From NCBI GenBank assembly GCA_021396245.1, contig WNYE01000025.1:62001-126000 (forward strand): a stretch of DNA of 64,000 bases, given 5' to 3'. The DNA comes from Sporothrix humicola. Lineage: Eukaryota > Ascomycota > Sordariomycetes > Ophiostomatales > Ophiostomataceae. The position numbers and the translations under genes were made by a program. Shown here piece by piece: positions 21,797 to 32,100 of the stretch. Every line of letters begins with the position of its first letter. Position 1 is the first letter of the stretch. The notes below the pieces were generated by a model. That model was given only the letters and a program-made list of their open reading frames with translations, was not told the origin of the DNA and did not search any database.

Positions 21797-22439
21797 GAAG
21801 ACATGGGTGTGGGTGTGGGGGTAGAGGAGTTAAAATAAAAAGAAACAGAGCGTGAGTATCCAAGGGCGAAAAAGAAAAAAGTGCAAAGAGTGCAAAAGAG
21901 TGCAAAAGAGTGCAAAAGAGTGCAAAAGAATGTTCACATCGTGAGTTTTAAATTCGGAGAGTTCTGGGTTGACGGGACAATTGACGTTCGAGGTTGAGTG
22001 AGTACCGTTTTAGGCAGCTGTAGCCCTGTAGCCTATAGGCGCGTGTTCAGGTGCTCAGCGTGCCGTGAGCGTGCCAGTGAGCCGATGTTAATAGTGCTGT
22101 AGAAGTGGGGCATTTTGTATGTCTAATTGGCCGGTTTCTCACCGCCTTTGAACGGTGCTCGGCGTATTAGGCGGCCGTTGACGGGAGACAGGGGAGTGGA
22201 CAGGGGTAAATCCAAAATAATTCTGCCGCCTTCCTTCCAAAAGCTGGCTGCATTGGCAAATAATACTAACGTTGTCAGGTTGTGTAAAAGGGGCACGGAA
22301 GGAACACATTCGAATATTTCAATCAACCGAGTCGTCATCACACCGAGTACGATATACAACATCTCAGTCGCATCAATCCGACGGTCGTCGAATCTCTCCC
22401 TTCACAATTTCACATTTTCAACAAACCCCCTCCTCCAAT
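21797..22439. promoter_or_regulatory. Divergent promoter region upstream of ERG26
   Basis: This 643-base region separates the unknown gene (minus) from ERG26 (plus). A five-copy 10-base tandem repeat lies at 21881-21930, about 90 bases upstream of the minus-strand start. The ERG26-proximal 150 bases are C/A-rich with TC tracts, as expected of a leader. No recognised sterol regulatory element could be assigned. Confidence 0.45.
21881..21930. repeat. 10-base tandem repeat, five copies
   Basis: Five consecutive copies of a unit reading GTGCAAAAGA (first copy with one A fewer and frame shifted by one) fill 21881-21930. It lies in the 5' leader or core promoter of the minus-strand gene starting at 21796. 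Confidence 0.8.
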
Positions 22440-23576
22440 ATGGCTCCTTCGACGCCCTCGCTGGGCAAGGTGATGGTGATTGGCGGCTGCGGCTTCCTGG
22501 GCCACCACGTCGTCAACCTGCTTGTGCGCGACTACCTCCCCGAAAAGGCGGCCTCGAGCGTGTCGGTGGTCGATCTGCGGTGCGACCGCAACCGGCAGCC
22601 GGACGAGGCGGGCGTCACCTACTATGAGGCCGATATCACAGACTTTGACCGCATGACGACCGTGTTCAAGGAGGCTAAGCCAGACGTGGTTATCCACACG
22701 GCAAGCCCGGCCGCTCAATCGTCGACCAAGGTGGCCGATGCGCTCTTCTACAAGGTCAATGTCGAGGGCACGCGCACAGTTGTGGAGGCGTGCAAGGCGG
22801 CGGGCGTGCGGTGTCTTGTGTACACGAGCTCGGCGAGCATTGTGTCGGACAACAAGAGCGACCTAATCAACGCCGACGAGCGGTGGCCCGTCATTCGCGG
22901 CAAGGACCAGACCGAGTACTACTCGGAGACCAAGGCGGCGGCGGAGGAGCTGGTGCTCGCAGCCAACGATCGTGAATCATCTGGCGGCCTCCTGACATGC
23001 GCCATCCGCCCCTCGGGCATCAACGGCGAGGGCGACACAATGGCCATGTACCACATTGTCAACATCTTCCGGCAGGGCCGCCACAACATCCAGATCGGCG
23101 ACAACACCAACCTGTTTGACTTTACCTACGTCGAGAACGTGGCCCACGCGCATCTGCTGGCCGCCCTCGGCCTGCGCGCCACGACGCTCGCCAAAACGGC
23201 GCCGCTCGACCACGAGCGCGTCGACGGCGAGGCCTTTTTTATTACCAACGGCAGCCCCATTTACTTTTGGGACTTTACCCGCACGATATGGAAGTATGCG
23301 GGCAACAAGGACGGCCTCGACAAGGTGTGGACGCTGTCGCGCGAGGTCGGCATGGCGCTGGGCCTGGCCAGCGAGATTTTCTTTGCGATCATCCGCAAGC
23401 CGCCAACCTTTAACCGTCAGCGCATCATGTATTCGTGCATGACGCGGTACTACGACATTAGCAAGGCGAAGCGGCTGCTGGGGTACGAGCCGATTGTGTC
23501 GCTCGAGGAGGGCATCAAGCGGGGCGTGGAGTGGTTCCAGGAGCAGGAGAAGCTCAAGGCGGCAGGTAAAGCCTAG
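22440..23576 (+). CDS. ERG26: Sterol-4-alpha-carboxylate 3-dehydrogenase Erg26
   Basis: A single exon of 378 codons, starting at the ATG that follows a CA-rich leader and gives MAPSTPSLGKVMVIGGCGFL. Erg26 is the NAD(P)-dependent decarboxylating dehydrogenase of the C-4 demethylation complex in ergosterol synthesis, acting with Erg25 and Erg27 at the ER. The Rossmann motif GGCGFLG lies at about 15-21, the acidic cofactor residue follows in VVDLRCDR, and the catalytic YxxxK is present as YSETK near 161-165 preceded by the Ser of TSSASIV. The segment RPSGINGEGD and the C-terminal LGYEPIVSLEEGIKRGVEWF are typical of the 3-beta-HSD/Erg26 family. The reading frame extends upstream for 56 codons without making a family-like start, so the shorter start is preferred. 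Confidence 0.92.
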   Translation: MAPSTPSLGKVMVIGGCGFLGHHVVNLLVRDYLPEKAASSVSVVDLRCDRNRQPDEAGVTYYEADITDFDRMTTVFKEAKPDVVIHTASPAAQSSTKVADALFYKVNVEGTRTVVEACKAAGVRCLVYTSSASIVSDNKSDLINADERWPVIRGKDQTEYYSETKAAAEELVLAANDRESSGGLLTCAIRPSGINGEGDTMAMYHIVNIFRQGRHNIQIGDNTNLFDFTYVENVAHAHLLAALGLRATTLAKTAPLDHERVDGEAFFITNGSPIYFWDFTRTIWKYAGNKDGLDKVWTLSREVGMALGLASEIFFAIIRKPPTFNRQRIMYSCMTRYYDISKAKRLLGYEPIVSLEEGIKRGVEWFQEQEKLKAAGKA

Positions 23577-24075
23577 AGAATGCGGGGACGGGCCTAAATT
23601 ATGTTTTAAAAGGTGCAAAGAAAAGAGAGAGACTAGGAAATGCGTTGGAATATGTATCTAATTCGGCCGAGTCTGGCCTTGCGCGCGTGGCATTTACAGC
23701 CTTTAATATACCGTCATTTGAGTTTCATTCCGAGTTTGCAATTGAGTTTAAATACGAGTTGGAGACTCCATGCTGTCCTCTCCAAATATGTCAGTGCCGA
23801 GTTCCTGCATATGTGGTAAGCTGACGTTTTAATTGTCGTCGGGAATAGATGTCATCCGAAGTGTGAACCCGAAGTGCTTTGGGAGCGCAAGTCTGTTTCG
23901 CAGTGACAAGGCTGACCAATAGCGGTGGAGCACAGCGCTACAGAGCCTCAGCTACAGGCCCCACTACAGCCTAAATCCAGAGCAACATCAGCCTTCTGTC
24001 GCAGCCTTCTTCTTTCTTCTTTCTTCACTCTTTCTTTTTCCGTCGACAAACCCTTCTCCTCCACAGCATGCCACA
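23577..24075. promoter_or_regulatory. Spacer and promoter between ERG26 and the STK19-family gene
   Basis: This is about 500 bases between two plus-strand genes. A CCAAT box lies at 23916-23920 and a T/C-rich leader at 24000-24060. A three-codon upstream ORF abuts the next start (see findings). No other gene was seen. Confidence 0.5.
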
Positions 24076-24079
24076 ATGA
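24068..24079 (+). promoter_or_regulatory. Minimal uORF overlapping the STK19-family start codon
   Basis: ATG CCA CAA TGA occupies 24068-24079. Its stop TGA (24077-24079) overlaps the main ATG (24076-24078) in an ATGA arrangement. Both ATGs have A at -3. If the mRNA starts upstream, ribosomes using the first ATG would terminate exactly at the main start codon. Confidence 0.5.
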
Positions 24080-25557
24080 GTCTGCGTGCGATTCTCGGCG
24101 GATCGCGCGTCAAAAAGCGGGCAGCGCCGAAGAAACCGGCGAGTCCAAAGAAGGCGCCTGTGCGCCAGGCGAAGGCTGTCGTCGACGACGATGACGAAGA
24201 GGAAGACATCGGGGATACGGCCGACTTTTCCGACGACGACCAGTTGCTAGACGACAACGGTCTCGTCGCGTCGCTGGCCGACGACCTGACCCTCAAAGAC
24301 GTCGTCCAGGCCCTGAGGTACGCCCGCGGCAACATGTTTGAGCCGGTGCCAAATCAACAGACAACATCCACAGATGATGGAGAGGGCACGACGTCCGGCG
24401 GCCCCCGCACGTCTGGAGGCTTCGTCGGCAACAGCACGCGCGTCGCGGAGCTGCTCAACATACGGCGACGGATGCCGCCACTCGCCACAACAGCACACGT
24501 CGCCGCAATCCTGCCGAATGCGACACTCACAGAGCGCGAGACTGTCTCTCTCGTACAGGCAGGCATCCTCCTCAAGGTCGTGCAGCCGCAGTGGCGGCGG
24601 GGGTTCAGTGGGAAGGGGCAGCGGGGCAGTGAAACCGGAAACGACCCCCGGGCCAACAAAGCCTTGGTGATTGGCGGCGAGTCGCTGGGTGAGGTTCTGG
24701 TCGAGACGGCAGAGATGCAGTCCCTGGTGAGGAAGGCCGCCCTGAGCGAAGATACAAAAGAGGCGTTCTCTACGTGGCTAGGGTCTGTGGGCACACAAAG
24801 TACGGCAGCAGCCACACAGCCGAAACCCGCCAAGTTGTTTACTGTCAACGGCCGCCCTGCACCACAGCTGGCCATCCACATGGTAGACGAGCTCGTGCGG
24901 GCTGGCTTTCTGGTCGGCCACGGCGCGTCGGCCGGGCTTGTCGGGAGCATGAGTGTGGGGCACCGCAGTGGGGGTGGAAGTGAGAGTAGCACTGGAGGTA
25001 GGAGGGGCGACCGACGCGGTGAGACCGACACTGGCGACGTCTATGCGCGGCCAGAAGACCGGACTACTTTGCTGAGTCTCGAGACAGTCGCGCGCGCCGC
25101 GTCAGGCTCGTTTGACGCCGTTGGAGGTATCGGGGCCGTCTACACTGCCGGCGGTGGAGGTGCGAGAGGAGCCCGCGGAACCAAGTCGTCTTCCGCACCC
25201 ACACCGTCTGAAGACCTCCTCCTCAGCATCCCCGGCCACGGCTCGTTTGTCAAGCTCGTGTCGGGAGCTCTGGCGTACTTGGTCGGCATTATTGCCCGCA
25301 CGCCCCACCGTGAGACACTCGAAACATCACTGCGAGAACGCTGGGACGCGGGCGGCAGCATTGCCAAACGAAAAGAAGCGGGCAGCACCAGTTTTGGTGG
25401 GCATGCCTTCAAGAGGGTCCCCTTGAGCAAAACAAAAAAGTGGAAGGATTTCCACGGACTGAGCTTCGACTGGGTGCTGGCCGAGGCTGTGGGCGCCGGG
25501 CTGATCGAGCTATTTGACACGGGCAGTGTCGGGCGGGGCGTACGACTCTTGTCGTAG
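24076..25557 (+). CDS. STK19-family winged-helix protein
   Basis: A single exon of 493 codons. The N-terminus is a short basic tail (VKKRAAPKKPASPKKAPVRQ) followed by an acidic stretch. Conserved blocks include LTLKDVVQALRYAR near 75-90, IRRRMPPLATTAHVAAILPN near 135, LTERETVSLVQAGILLKVV, then IPGHGSFVKLVSGALAYLV near 384 and the closing block TKKWKDFHGLSFDWVLAEAV, GAGLIELFDTGSVGRGVRL. The last block is diagnostic for the STK19 family (PF10494). Human STK19 is now understood as a winged-helix DNA-binding factor in transcription-coupled nucleotide excision repair rather than a kinase, and no kinase motifs are present here either. A nuclear DNA-repair role is inferred by homology. The low-complexity Gly/Arg insert near 295-320 is lineage-specific. 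Confidence 0.85.
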   Translation: MSLRAILGGSRVKKRAAPKKPASPKKAPVRQAKAVVDDDDEEEDIGDTADFSDDDQLLDDNGLVASLADDLTLKDVVQALRYARGNMFEPVPNQQTTSTDDGEGTTSGGPRTSGGFVGNSTRVAELLNIRRRMPPLATTAHVAAILPNATLTERETVSLVQAGILLKVVQPQWRRGFSGKGQRGSETGNDPRANKALVIGGESLGEVLVETAEMQSLVRKAALSEDTKEAFSTWLGSVGTQSTAAATQPKPAKLFTVNGRPAPQLAIHMVDELVRAGFLVGHGASAGLVGSMSVGHRSGGGSESSTGGRRGDRRGETDTGDVYARPEDRTTLLSLETVARAASGSFDAVGGIGAVYTAGGGGARGARGTKSSSAPTPSEDLLLSIPGHGSFVKLVSGALAYLVGIIARTPHRETLETSLRERWDAGGSIAKRKEAGSTSFGGHAFKRVPLSKTKKWKDFHGLSFDWVLAEAVGAGLIELFDTGSVGRGVRLLS

Positions 25558-26490
25558 GCAGACTCACACTTGTGTTCTATATCTTTGTATCTACGTCTGG
25601 AGTTATTGCTGGATACGGTTGTTTCTGTCTTGGGTATCTGTCTTTGTTTTGGTTTTTAAAGTTTCAAGATATCAGTCAAGATATCAGTATGAATATTATT
25701 TGAGCATGTACAATATCATCATTTTACAAGAGAGAAAGAATAAACTATATAAATTAAAGAACTTATGGTAGACTGATGGTAGTATGAGGCCACTTACATA
25801 AAACTGATATCAGTAGTCGATTGTAGTCCAGATCTACAAAGTCAGCCAGTCGGTTAGAGTTGGACACCATCTCAGAGCTAAGGCTTAACGGTGCGGACCG
25901 CCTGAAATGGAGCCTTGAAGATGAATAAGTATCAACACAGGACGAGGACTGAGCCTCCTGCCTGCTCGATTATGTTCCTCTGTTCATTCCAAGTCTTTTA
26001 GTACAAGTGTAGTGGGTGATGCACTGCGCCGCGCACAACAAGCTTGCTTGTTGCTTCTTCTAGCTTGGATGCCGCCTCTCCTCCAGTGCTGATGATGCAT
26101 TTGATTTCTGTTCCAGGGGAGAGCCGGCTCTTCTTTTGGGAAAGAACAAGGCAAACTAAAATGAAGCTCTCATCATCTGGCGTTGGTAACATAATAGATA
26201 GGGCGGGGGAATCGGTAGCTGCGTCAGGTACTCGTAGTAATGACGTTTGCTGAATATCACCAGTCTGTCCCCTCTAATACAAGGACCGCGTTTTATGAAT
26301 AAATTATGTGCTTGCCAGTTTTTTTTTCCTCTTTTTTTACTGTATTGCACCTTCATTGGTACCCAGATACCCATTTGTTGTTGCTTTTGCATTTTCTGTT
26401 CTTGGTAGGTATAATAAATATACAGGCATTGAAAAGAGAACAGAGAAAAGAGCTATTGGCTAACAAAATCTCACAAGTTTGATTTTCAAA
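25558..26490. other. Spacer upstream of the F-box gene
   Basis: This is A/T-rich spacer between two plus-strand genes. It includes a perfect 12-base direct repeat at 25665-25688 (CAAGATATCAGT twice) and a related GATATCAG near 25806. The 26395-26490 segment is A-rich and probably the leader of the next gene. Nothing else was recognised. Confidence 0.5.
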
Positions 26491-28944
26491 ATGAAGAACG
26501 TTTTCAAGCGGCTTAAGAGAAAGAGGAAGAATGCCTCTTCGTCTACAGGAAATGCGCCGCCGTCTCCAGACAACGCGTCGCCGAAGCCAGAGGAGAGCCC
26601 AGCAAGAGTGGTAGTCGAAACGAACGACAACGAGAATGGCAACGAGAACGGCAACGAGAACGGCAACAATAGTGTCGAGAACGTCAACAGCAACAATGAC
26701 ATTTCCAACGACGTTTCTGTCACTGTCTCAGAAGAGCAGGAGCCCGGCGAAGCGCCTGCTCCTGCCCCTGTCGCAGCTCTCGGCCTACCTCCTGTCGCTC
26801 CTGCCATTCCTGTCCCTCCTGCCCCTCCTGCCGTTCCTGCTGCTCTTGCCGCCACGGCCTCATCGACCTGGCGCGAACGCCGCCGCTTCAACGAGCACAA
26901 CTCTCTGCTTCACAACCTACCCAGCGAAATTTTGCTCGCAATTTTTATGCGCTTCAGCTTCTTCGAACGACTTGCAGTGCGGCAGACGTGCAGCCGGTTT
27001 GCGGCTCTGGTCGCGGCGCTGGACGCCAAACAGGCGCAGAAGCCGCAGGAAGACCCGTTCGGCAGCTACCAAGTGTGGCGGTTCCCGTTGACACTTCTGC
27101 ATCATGGTATACGGAAAGAGTGGCGAAAGCTGTTGCGGGGGGACATTACCCGGCCGTTTCCGCCTCCGCTTCCTGGGTCTTCCGACGGCGCCGCCGGTGC
27201 CAACAATGCCGACAGTGCCGAGTGTGCCGACAGTGCGGCAAAGCAACAGGACAGACTGCACGGCCACCTTTGCAAAGACTGCCAGAAATTCCGGGAGAGC
27301 GGCAAGCTGGTGGCGCGCATGAAATGGCTGGCAAAACCCCTGATGTGCCACGGGTGCCGCACAATGCACCCGCGCGGCCTGTTCCCGGCCGGCGTCCGGC
27401 ACTCCTCGTACGACTCGAGCCTATCCAAGCTTACGTCTTATCGGATCAAGGTTGCTCGGGCTCCGCGTCCCCGGCGTCATCCGTCTTCTCTGTTTCGGCC
27501 CTATTCTGCTCCTGCCCGGTTTCGGGCTCGGCTCCGAGACCACCTACGGTATACATTGCGGGCCCCGTTCACTGTCTCTGTTTCTCATCATCGACCCCGA
27601 AGAGAATGCATCGGCCACCGCGGCTCGTTCCAAATGTGCCCGCACGTCAACGTGACCTACAAAAGCATGGAGGAACACATCCGCGACTGGCGGGCCAATT
27701 TCTACATCCGCCTCCGCTTCGGCATCAACAACCCAAGGGTGAATCTGGGCATACCTATGTGTCGCGGAAAAGCCGTCCCCAAATGGGTGACGTGGATCTG
27801 CCCGGAGCGCTGCGACTTTTCCCCCAATATCCCAGAAAGCTACAACAGCCTGTATGTGCGCTGGGACGAGATCAACGAACGCAAGGTGGACTCAGCCACG
27901 CTCGCGCACATCAACAAACACGAACACGAACCCCGTCTCACCAATCCGGCCTACGACATTATGCGGAGCCGGCCCGGCGAAACCGTGTGGCTACATAACA
28001 AAGCAGCCATGAGCTGGGGATCGGCCGCGTTTCGGGTCGACCCGTCGGTGACGCCGTCGCGGCAGCCGTTTCGCGACTTTCTGGCGGCCGTCAAGGCGGC
28101 GCAGGCCCAGGGCAAAGGGCCATCGTTTTGTCCACACGTGCAGGCCGACGATGGACAGCTGATGCTGCCGCTCGAGCCCGGCAGCTGCACCTGTTTTGGC
28201 GATTATGATGACGACGACGGACACGACGGCCACGAAAGTAAGCGGAGCGAGAACGAAAGAATAGGAGAGCCGGGTCCGTCGAGGGTTCCCGGGAATCCTA
28301 GCCAGCCCAAAAAGTGTGACGACCACCGCCAGTACGAATCAGCCAAGAGCGTCGGTGGCGGATACAAAGTGCAGCATCACCAACACCGGTCGTCCTTCGA
28401 CGCACTTCCCATTCCGCAGCTCTCTGTTCCCATGTCGGGTCATTGTATGCATCGCTGCCGGTGCGACCACGAATATTTTGACCAGTATCCACGCCCGAGA
28501 CCGTTGTTGGAGGGCAGTGGGCCGCCCGACGGTCCTTCCGATCCTGGGCCCTCCGATGACGGAAAAGACGGGAAGGGAAAGGGGAAAGAAAAAGAGACGG
28601 CTTCGCCCCAGCCCACCCGCCAGGCCAGCGGCACCACCGACGGCCGCGCCCTCACCCATCGATACCAGTGTGGGACCTGCCACGCGCTCTACCTCTGGCG
28701 CCGCGAGGCCGACGTCGTCCACCTCGAGTTTTACAACACCGTCAAACAGGCCGAGCCCGACTCCATGCTGTGGATTCGCATGCTCGACCCGCACTCGTGG
28801 GACATCACAAAGGACCAAGAAACAAAGCACGTCTACTGGTGTCCCAACAAGGGCTGCAAGACAAACTTTCGCTGGCAAAGGATGTATAAGCGCATGATGC
28901 TTCTCGAGAGAGGGCCGTATACTGATTTTACGAGTTGGTTATGA
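26491..28944 (+). CDS. F-box protein with Cys-rich segments
   Basis: A single exon of 817 codons from the ATG at 26491, which has A at -3. The N-terminus is basic (MKNVFKRLKRKRKNAS), followed by an Asn/Glu repeat (NENGNENGNEN) and a Pro/Ala/Val-rich stretch near 90-125. An F-box follows at about 143-180 (LHNLPSEILLAIFMRFSFFE, LAVRQTCSRFAALV), so the protein should recruit substrates to an SCF ubiquitin ligase through Skp1. Downstream are Cys pairs that may bind zinc (CKDCQKF, MCHGCRTMH, CIGHRGSFQMCPH, and C-terminal YQCGTCHALY and YWCPNKGCKTNF). This layout is common among the expanded F-box proteins of filamentous fungi; the substrate is unknown. An Arg-rich stretch at about 323-375 between two Cys motifs is unusual and could contain an unrecognised intron, although no frame-preserving splice pair was found. 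Confidence 0.8.
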   Translation: MKNVFKRLKRKRKNASSSTGNAPPSPDNASPKPEESPARVVVETNDNENGNENGNENGNNSVENVNSNNDISNDVSVTVSEEQEPGEAPAPAPVAALGLPPVAPAIPVPPAPPAVPAALAATASSTWRERRRFNEHNSLLHNLPSEILLAIFMRFSFFERLAVRQTCSRFAALVAALDAKQAQKPQEDPFGSYQVWRFPLTLLHHGIRKEWRKLLRGDITRPFPPPLPGSSDGAAGANNADSAECADSAAKQQDRLHGHLCKDCQKFRESGKLVARMKWLAKPLMCHGCRTMHPRGLFPAGVRHSSYDSSLSKLTSYRIKVARAPRPRRHPSSLFRPYSAPARFRARLRDHLRYTLRAPFTVSVSHHRPRRECIGHRGSFQMCPHVNVTYKSMEEHIRDWRANFYIRLRFGINNPRVNLGIPMCRGKAVPKWVTWICPERCDFSPNIPESYNSLYVRWDEINERKVDSATLAHINKHEHEPRLTNPAYDIMRSRPGETVWLHNKAAMSWGSAAFRVDPSVTPSRQPFRDFLAAVKAAQAQGKGPSFCPHVQADDGQLMLPLEPGSCTCFGDYDDDDGHDGHESKRSENERIGEPGPSRVPGNPSQPKKCDDHRQYESAKSVGGGYKVQHHQHRSSFDALPIPQLSVPMSGHCMHRCRCDHEYFDQYPRPRPLLEGSGPPDGPSDPGPSDDGKDGKGKGKEKETASPQPTRQASGTTDGRALTHRYQCGTCHALYLWRREADVVHLEFYNTVKQAEPDSMLWIRMLDPHSWDITKDQETKHVYWCPNKGCKTNFRWQRMYKRMMLLERGPYTDFTSWL

Positions 28945-29100
28945 TGTGGTGTGGTGAATATAGGTGGAGATGAAGATACCCATTTGTTTACATGTTGTCT
29001 TTTCGTGTTTTGCTTTTATTCTATTTTATATTTTGATTTATCTTATTTTAATATCATTTTCATTTGTATTCATTTTATTCCCACTTGCTCTTTTTCCTCC

Positions 29101-29168
29101 TTTGCATTCGTCTTTTATTTGCATTCGTCTTTTATTTGCATTCGTCTCTTATTTGTATTCGTCTCCTT
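29101..29168. repeat. 17-base tandem repeat, four copies
   Basis: Units at 29101-29117, 29118-29134, 29135-29151 and 29152-29168 follow TTTGCATTCGTCTTTTA; the first two are identical and the last two carry substitutions. It lies about 160 bases after the F-box gene stop, probably in its 3' untranslated region. Confidence 0.85.
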
Positions 29169-32100
29169 TTATTATCGTATTTTCCTTTGTGTGAGTTTGT
29201 TTTCTGTCTATTTTATTTTGTCAAGGTTTTATTTCACATTTCACGATGTCAACTTTTTTTTCTCACCTACATCGACTACAACCTTAATCTTAATCATACT
29301 TATAATCATAATCATAATCCTATTCATAATTGTAGAATTCGAGACTTCTTCTCACTTTCACTTCACTCAGAAGGCAGTCGTATCGAATGATAGGGAGTGA
29401 GAAGTTGCAAAATATACGGAGCAAAATCTCACATGTGTTTTCCATCCAACATTTACATCAATCAGCACCACTTTTTCTCCATTTTATTCATATTTTATTC
29501 AATTCTCTCTATTTTCATCTGTCCAACTCGACAACCCTGAGCATAATTGACGGTTTTTATGGCCCCCTGTTTTGAACGTTTTGAAAGCTGCACAAAAATA
29601 CAAATAGACTGCACTAGAACGTTCATCTTGAAACATAAGACGACAGAGACGGAGAGCACAAGCACAGAGAGCAAGGCCCCAGGCAAGGATCATGATGCAA
29701 CCAATACCAAAGGCCAGGGTTCCGCTAAATATCGTTTTTTTCTGTAAGTTCTCAATGAGGGGATGTGCTCCGTAAAGAAAGGTAAAAGATGTGTAATACA
29801 ACATTCGGCGTCCGGAGCGTTTCGAGATCGCCTTGATCCCCTTATGCCTCGTTTCTTTTTCTTCTCCTCTTTTCGTTTTCCTTTCCTTCCTTTTTTGTTC
29901 TATCTTCTCTTCACCTTAAACAGAGATGACCCGGAAGGCGTGGCCGAGGTTTGATCAACTCTAAACAATAATGCAAATCATTCTTTGGTTTGTTTTCGAC
30001 GTTTTTGTTTGAGACTTTCTTCTTTATCTTTACCTCGACATCAATCCGTCCTCATAAATGGAAGATATCAAGCACCCTCGTCCCTCGTCCCTCTTACCCT
30101 GTCTTCTTGCCCTGCCTCCTCCTCCCTACCCTACACGGCACTGCATCTTCCCAGTCTCACCAAATCCTCCCGCAAACGTCAACTTCCCCGTCTGTCATCA
30201 TACACTGGTCTGTGTGTAGGAGGGATAAGCCCTGCATCTACGGCATCTTCTCCTCAACCCCTTTCCTCTCCCCAGTGAAAGCATCCTTGCGTCGGAAACG
30301 AATCTAAAGTTGAGCCGGCGCGGCGATGCTGCCAACATCCCAGGGCATGTGCCGATGCGCTCTGGTGTAGCAAGATTTGAGAATGCTCTCATGTCGTCGT
30401 GCTATTGCGAGGGGTATGCGCTTGTCTTCCTTCCATGGGATCGCGCGTCTGCACAAGATAGGGGTTAGATACCCGACGACAACGGTTGAGACACGCAGAG
30501 GCCATCACTTGACGGCAGCCTTTTCAAAGAAAGTTGCGAGCGAAAAAGCAAGTTACTGAACGTGCGAAACGTCCTCAACGTTTTCAACTTCCTCAGCCAA
30601 CTCGCTCAATATGCTCTTCCAAATGTGATCGTGCGGACAATTGAACCCGGTTCATTTTCCCTTCTTCCTTTCCGACTTCCCTGTCTCCTACTGTGCCCTC
30701 ATCTGATACGTTAGAACTTCAACGGTATGTCCGCAGTAGTGCTTTTGTGTCCTCGTCCTGTCCACACCGCTGCGCTTTCTTGTCTGCCCTCCGACCTTTG
30801 CCTCTGCATGTCTCACATCGCGAGAGGCAAGGGGAGAAGCTAACAAAGTTCCGTTCTGCGTAGGCATCCCAGACGTGCATCAAAACGAGTTCCTTGGGGC
30901 CATTCCTTGGATGCCTCCAAGAAATACAAATCGACACCAAGATCTTCATCGTGCAGGGCTAAGCTGTTGCGGTAGCTGCAAAAAAGGGCCCGGATGTCTG
31001 TGGATGTCTGTGGTTGCGTCTTCTCCCTTGCATCACCAACGCACCTAACAATGGAGGGGCAGTAGCAAACTGACGACAACGGCATCAATGAAAAATAAGA
31101 ATTCGCACTTGCTTTTTTTTTTTTTTGTAACTGCCGCTGAACGACAGCGCATTGAGATTTTTTTGACAACTCCTAGCCGTCGCCAGTGATTTGTATGTAT
31201 CAAGCGAGGCCAGCTGGCGGCAAGCCGGCAAAGGCGACGGCGATCATTCTTGAAAGGTCTTCTCAGTTAAAAAAAGACAAATCTGGGTTAAAGGCAAGAC
31301 GAAAGAGCTGACATTGCTAAATGTTGAGGTGAACATCGCTTCTCGACGTCCATGTCGCCGCCGCACTGACAAGTCTGGGCTCAACGGGCAATATATTTCG
31401 AGTCGTTGAAAGTGAAGAAAATGTCCGACTCTAAATGTTTTAATCTGGCCCTGCAGATGTTAATATTGAACATAATAGGGGCCAAGAAGGTGAAGGACGG
31501 CGACAGGTGAAAGAAGCAAGTAATGGTAATGTATGCATGTTTGACAGGAGGTCATTGCGGCGGGCTCTGGTTTATATTTGACATTAGCCATCTGCACGAA
31601 AGAGGGGATATGGGGGAAGGGCACCAAAGGTGATATTAGACGGAAGAGGACCGCAACAAATGCAAAATCAAGTTCAATACGACGTACGATGATCTTGTGT
31701 GGTCGTTGAACGAATGCAATATTCAATTGTCTCCCCACATACACATCGATGTTCGAGATGCCCACTTTGATTGACAACTCCACGAGGCTGGAGTGCCCGA
31801 TTCGCTTCTCGTTACCGCTTTCCGCTGCTTCTGTTGCACTGGCCACATTTGTCTCGTTTCGTCTCTTGTTCTTCTTTTCGCCTTCCTTTTTCTTCTCTCC
31901 CACCCTCCTTCTCCTGTGTTCCCCTCTCAAACGTGCCCTCATTTATCGGTTGCAACTCTTTTGTCGCCAAACTGCTCTGTTGGACCGTATGAAGTAGAAC
32001 CATGTGTGAGGCGTGCCCTGTAACCGAGAAGGTCCCAGGACCAGGGTTGGTCGTCTGCGTGCAATTGTTCTCTTTTGTCCCGCTCTCCCTGCAGTCGCGG

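Noticed and set aside
22977..23618. 213-codon open frame on the minus strand
   Set aside because: It is the reverse frame of ERG26 and has no independent support.
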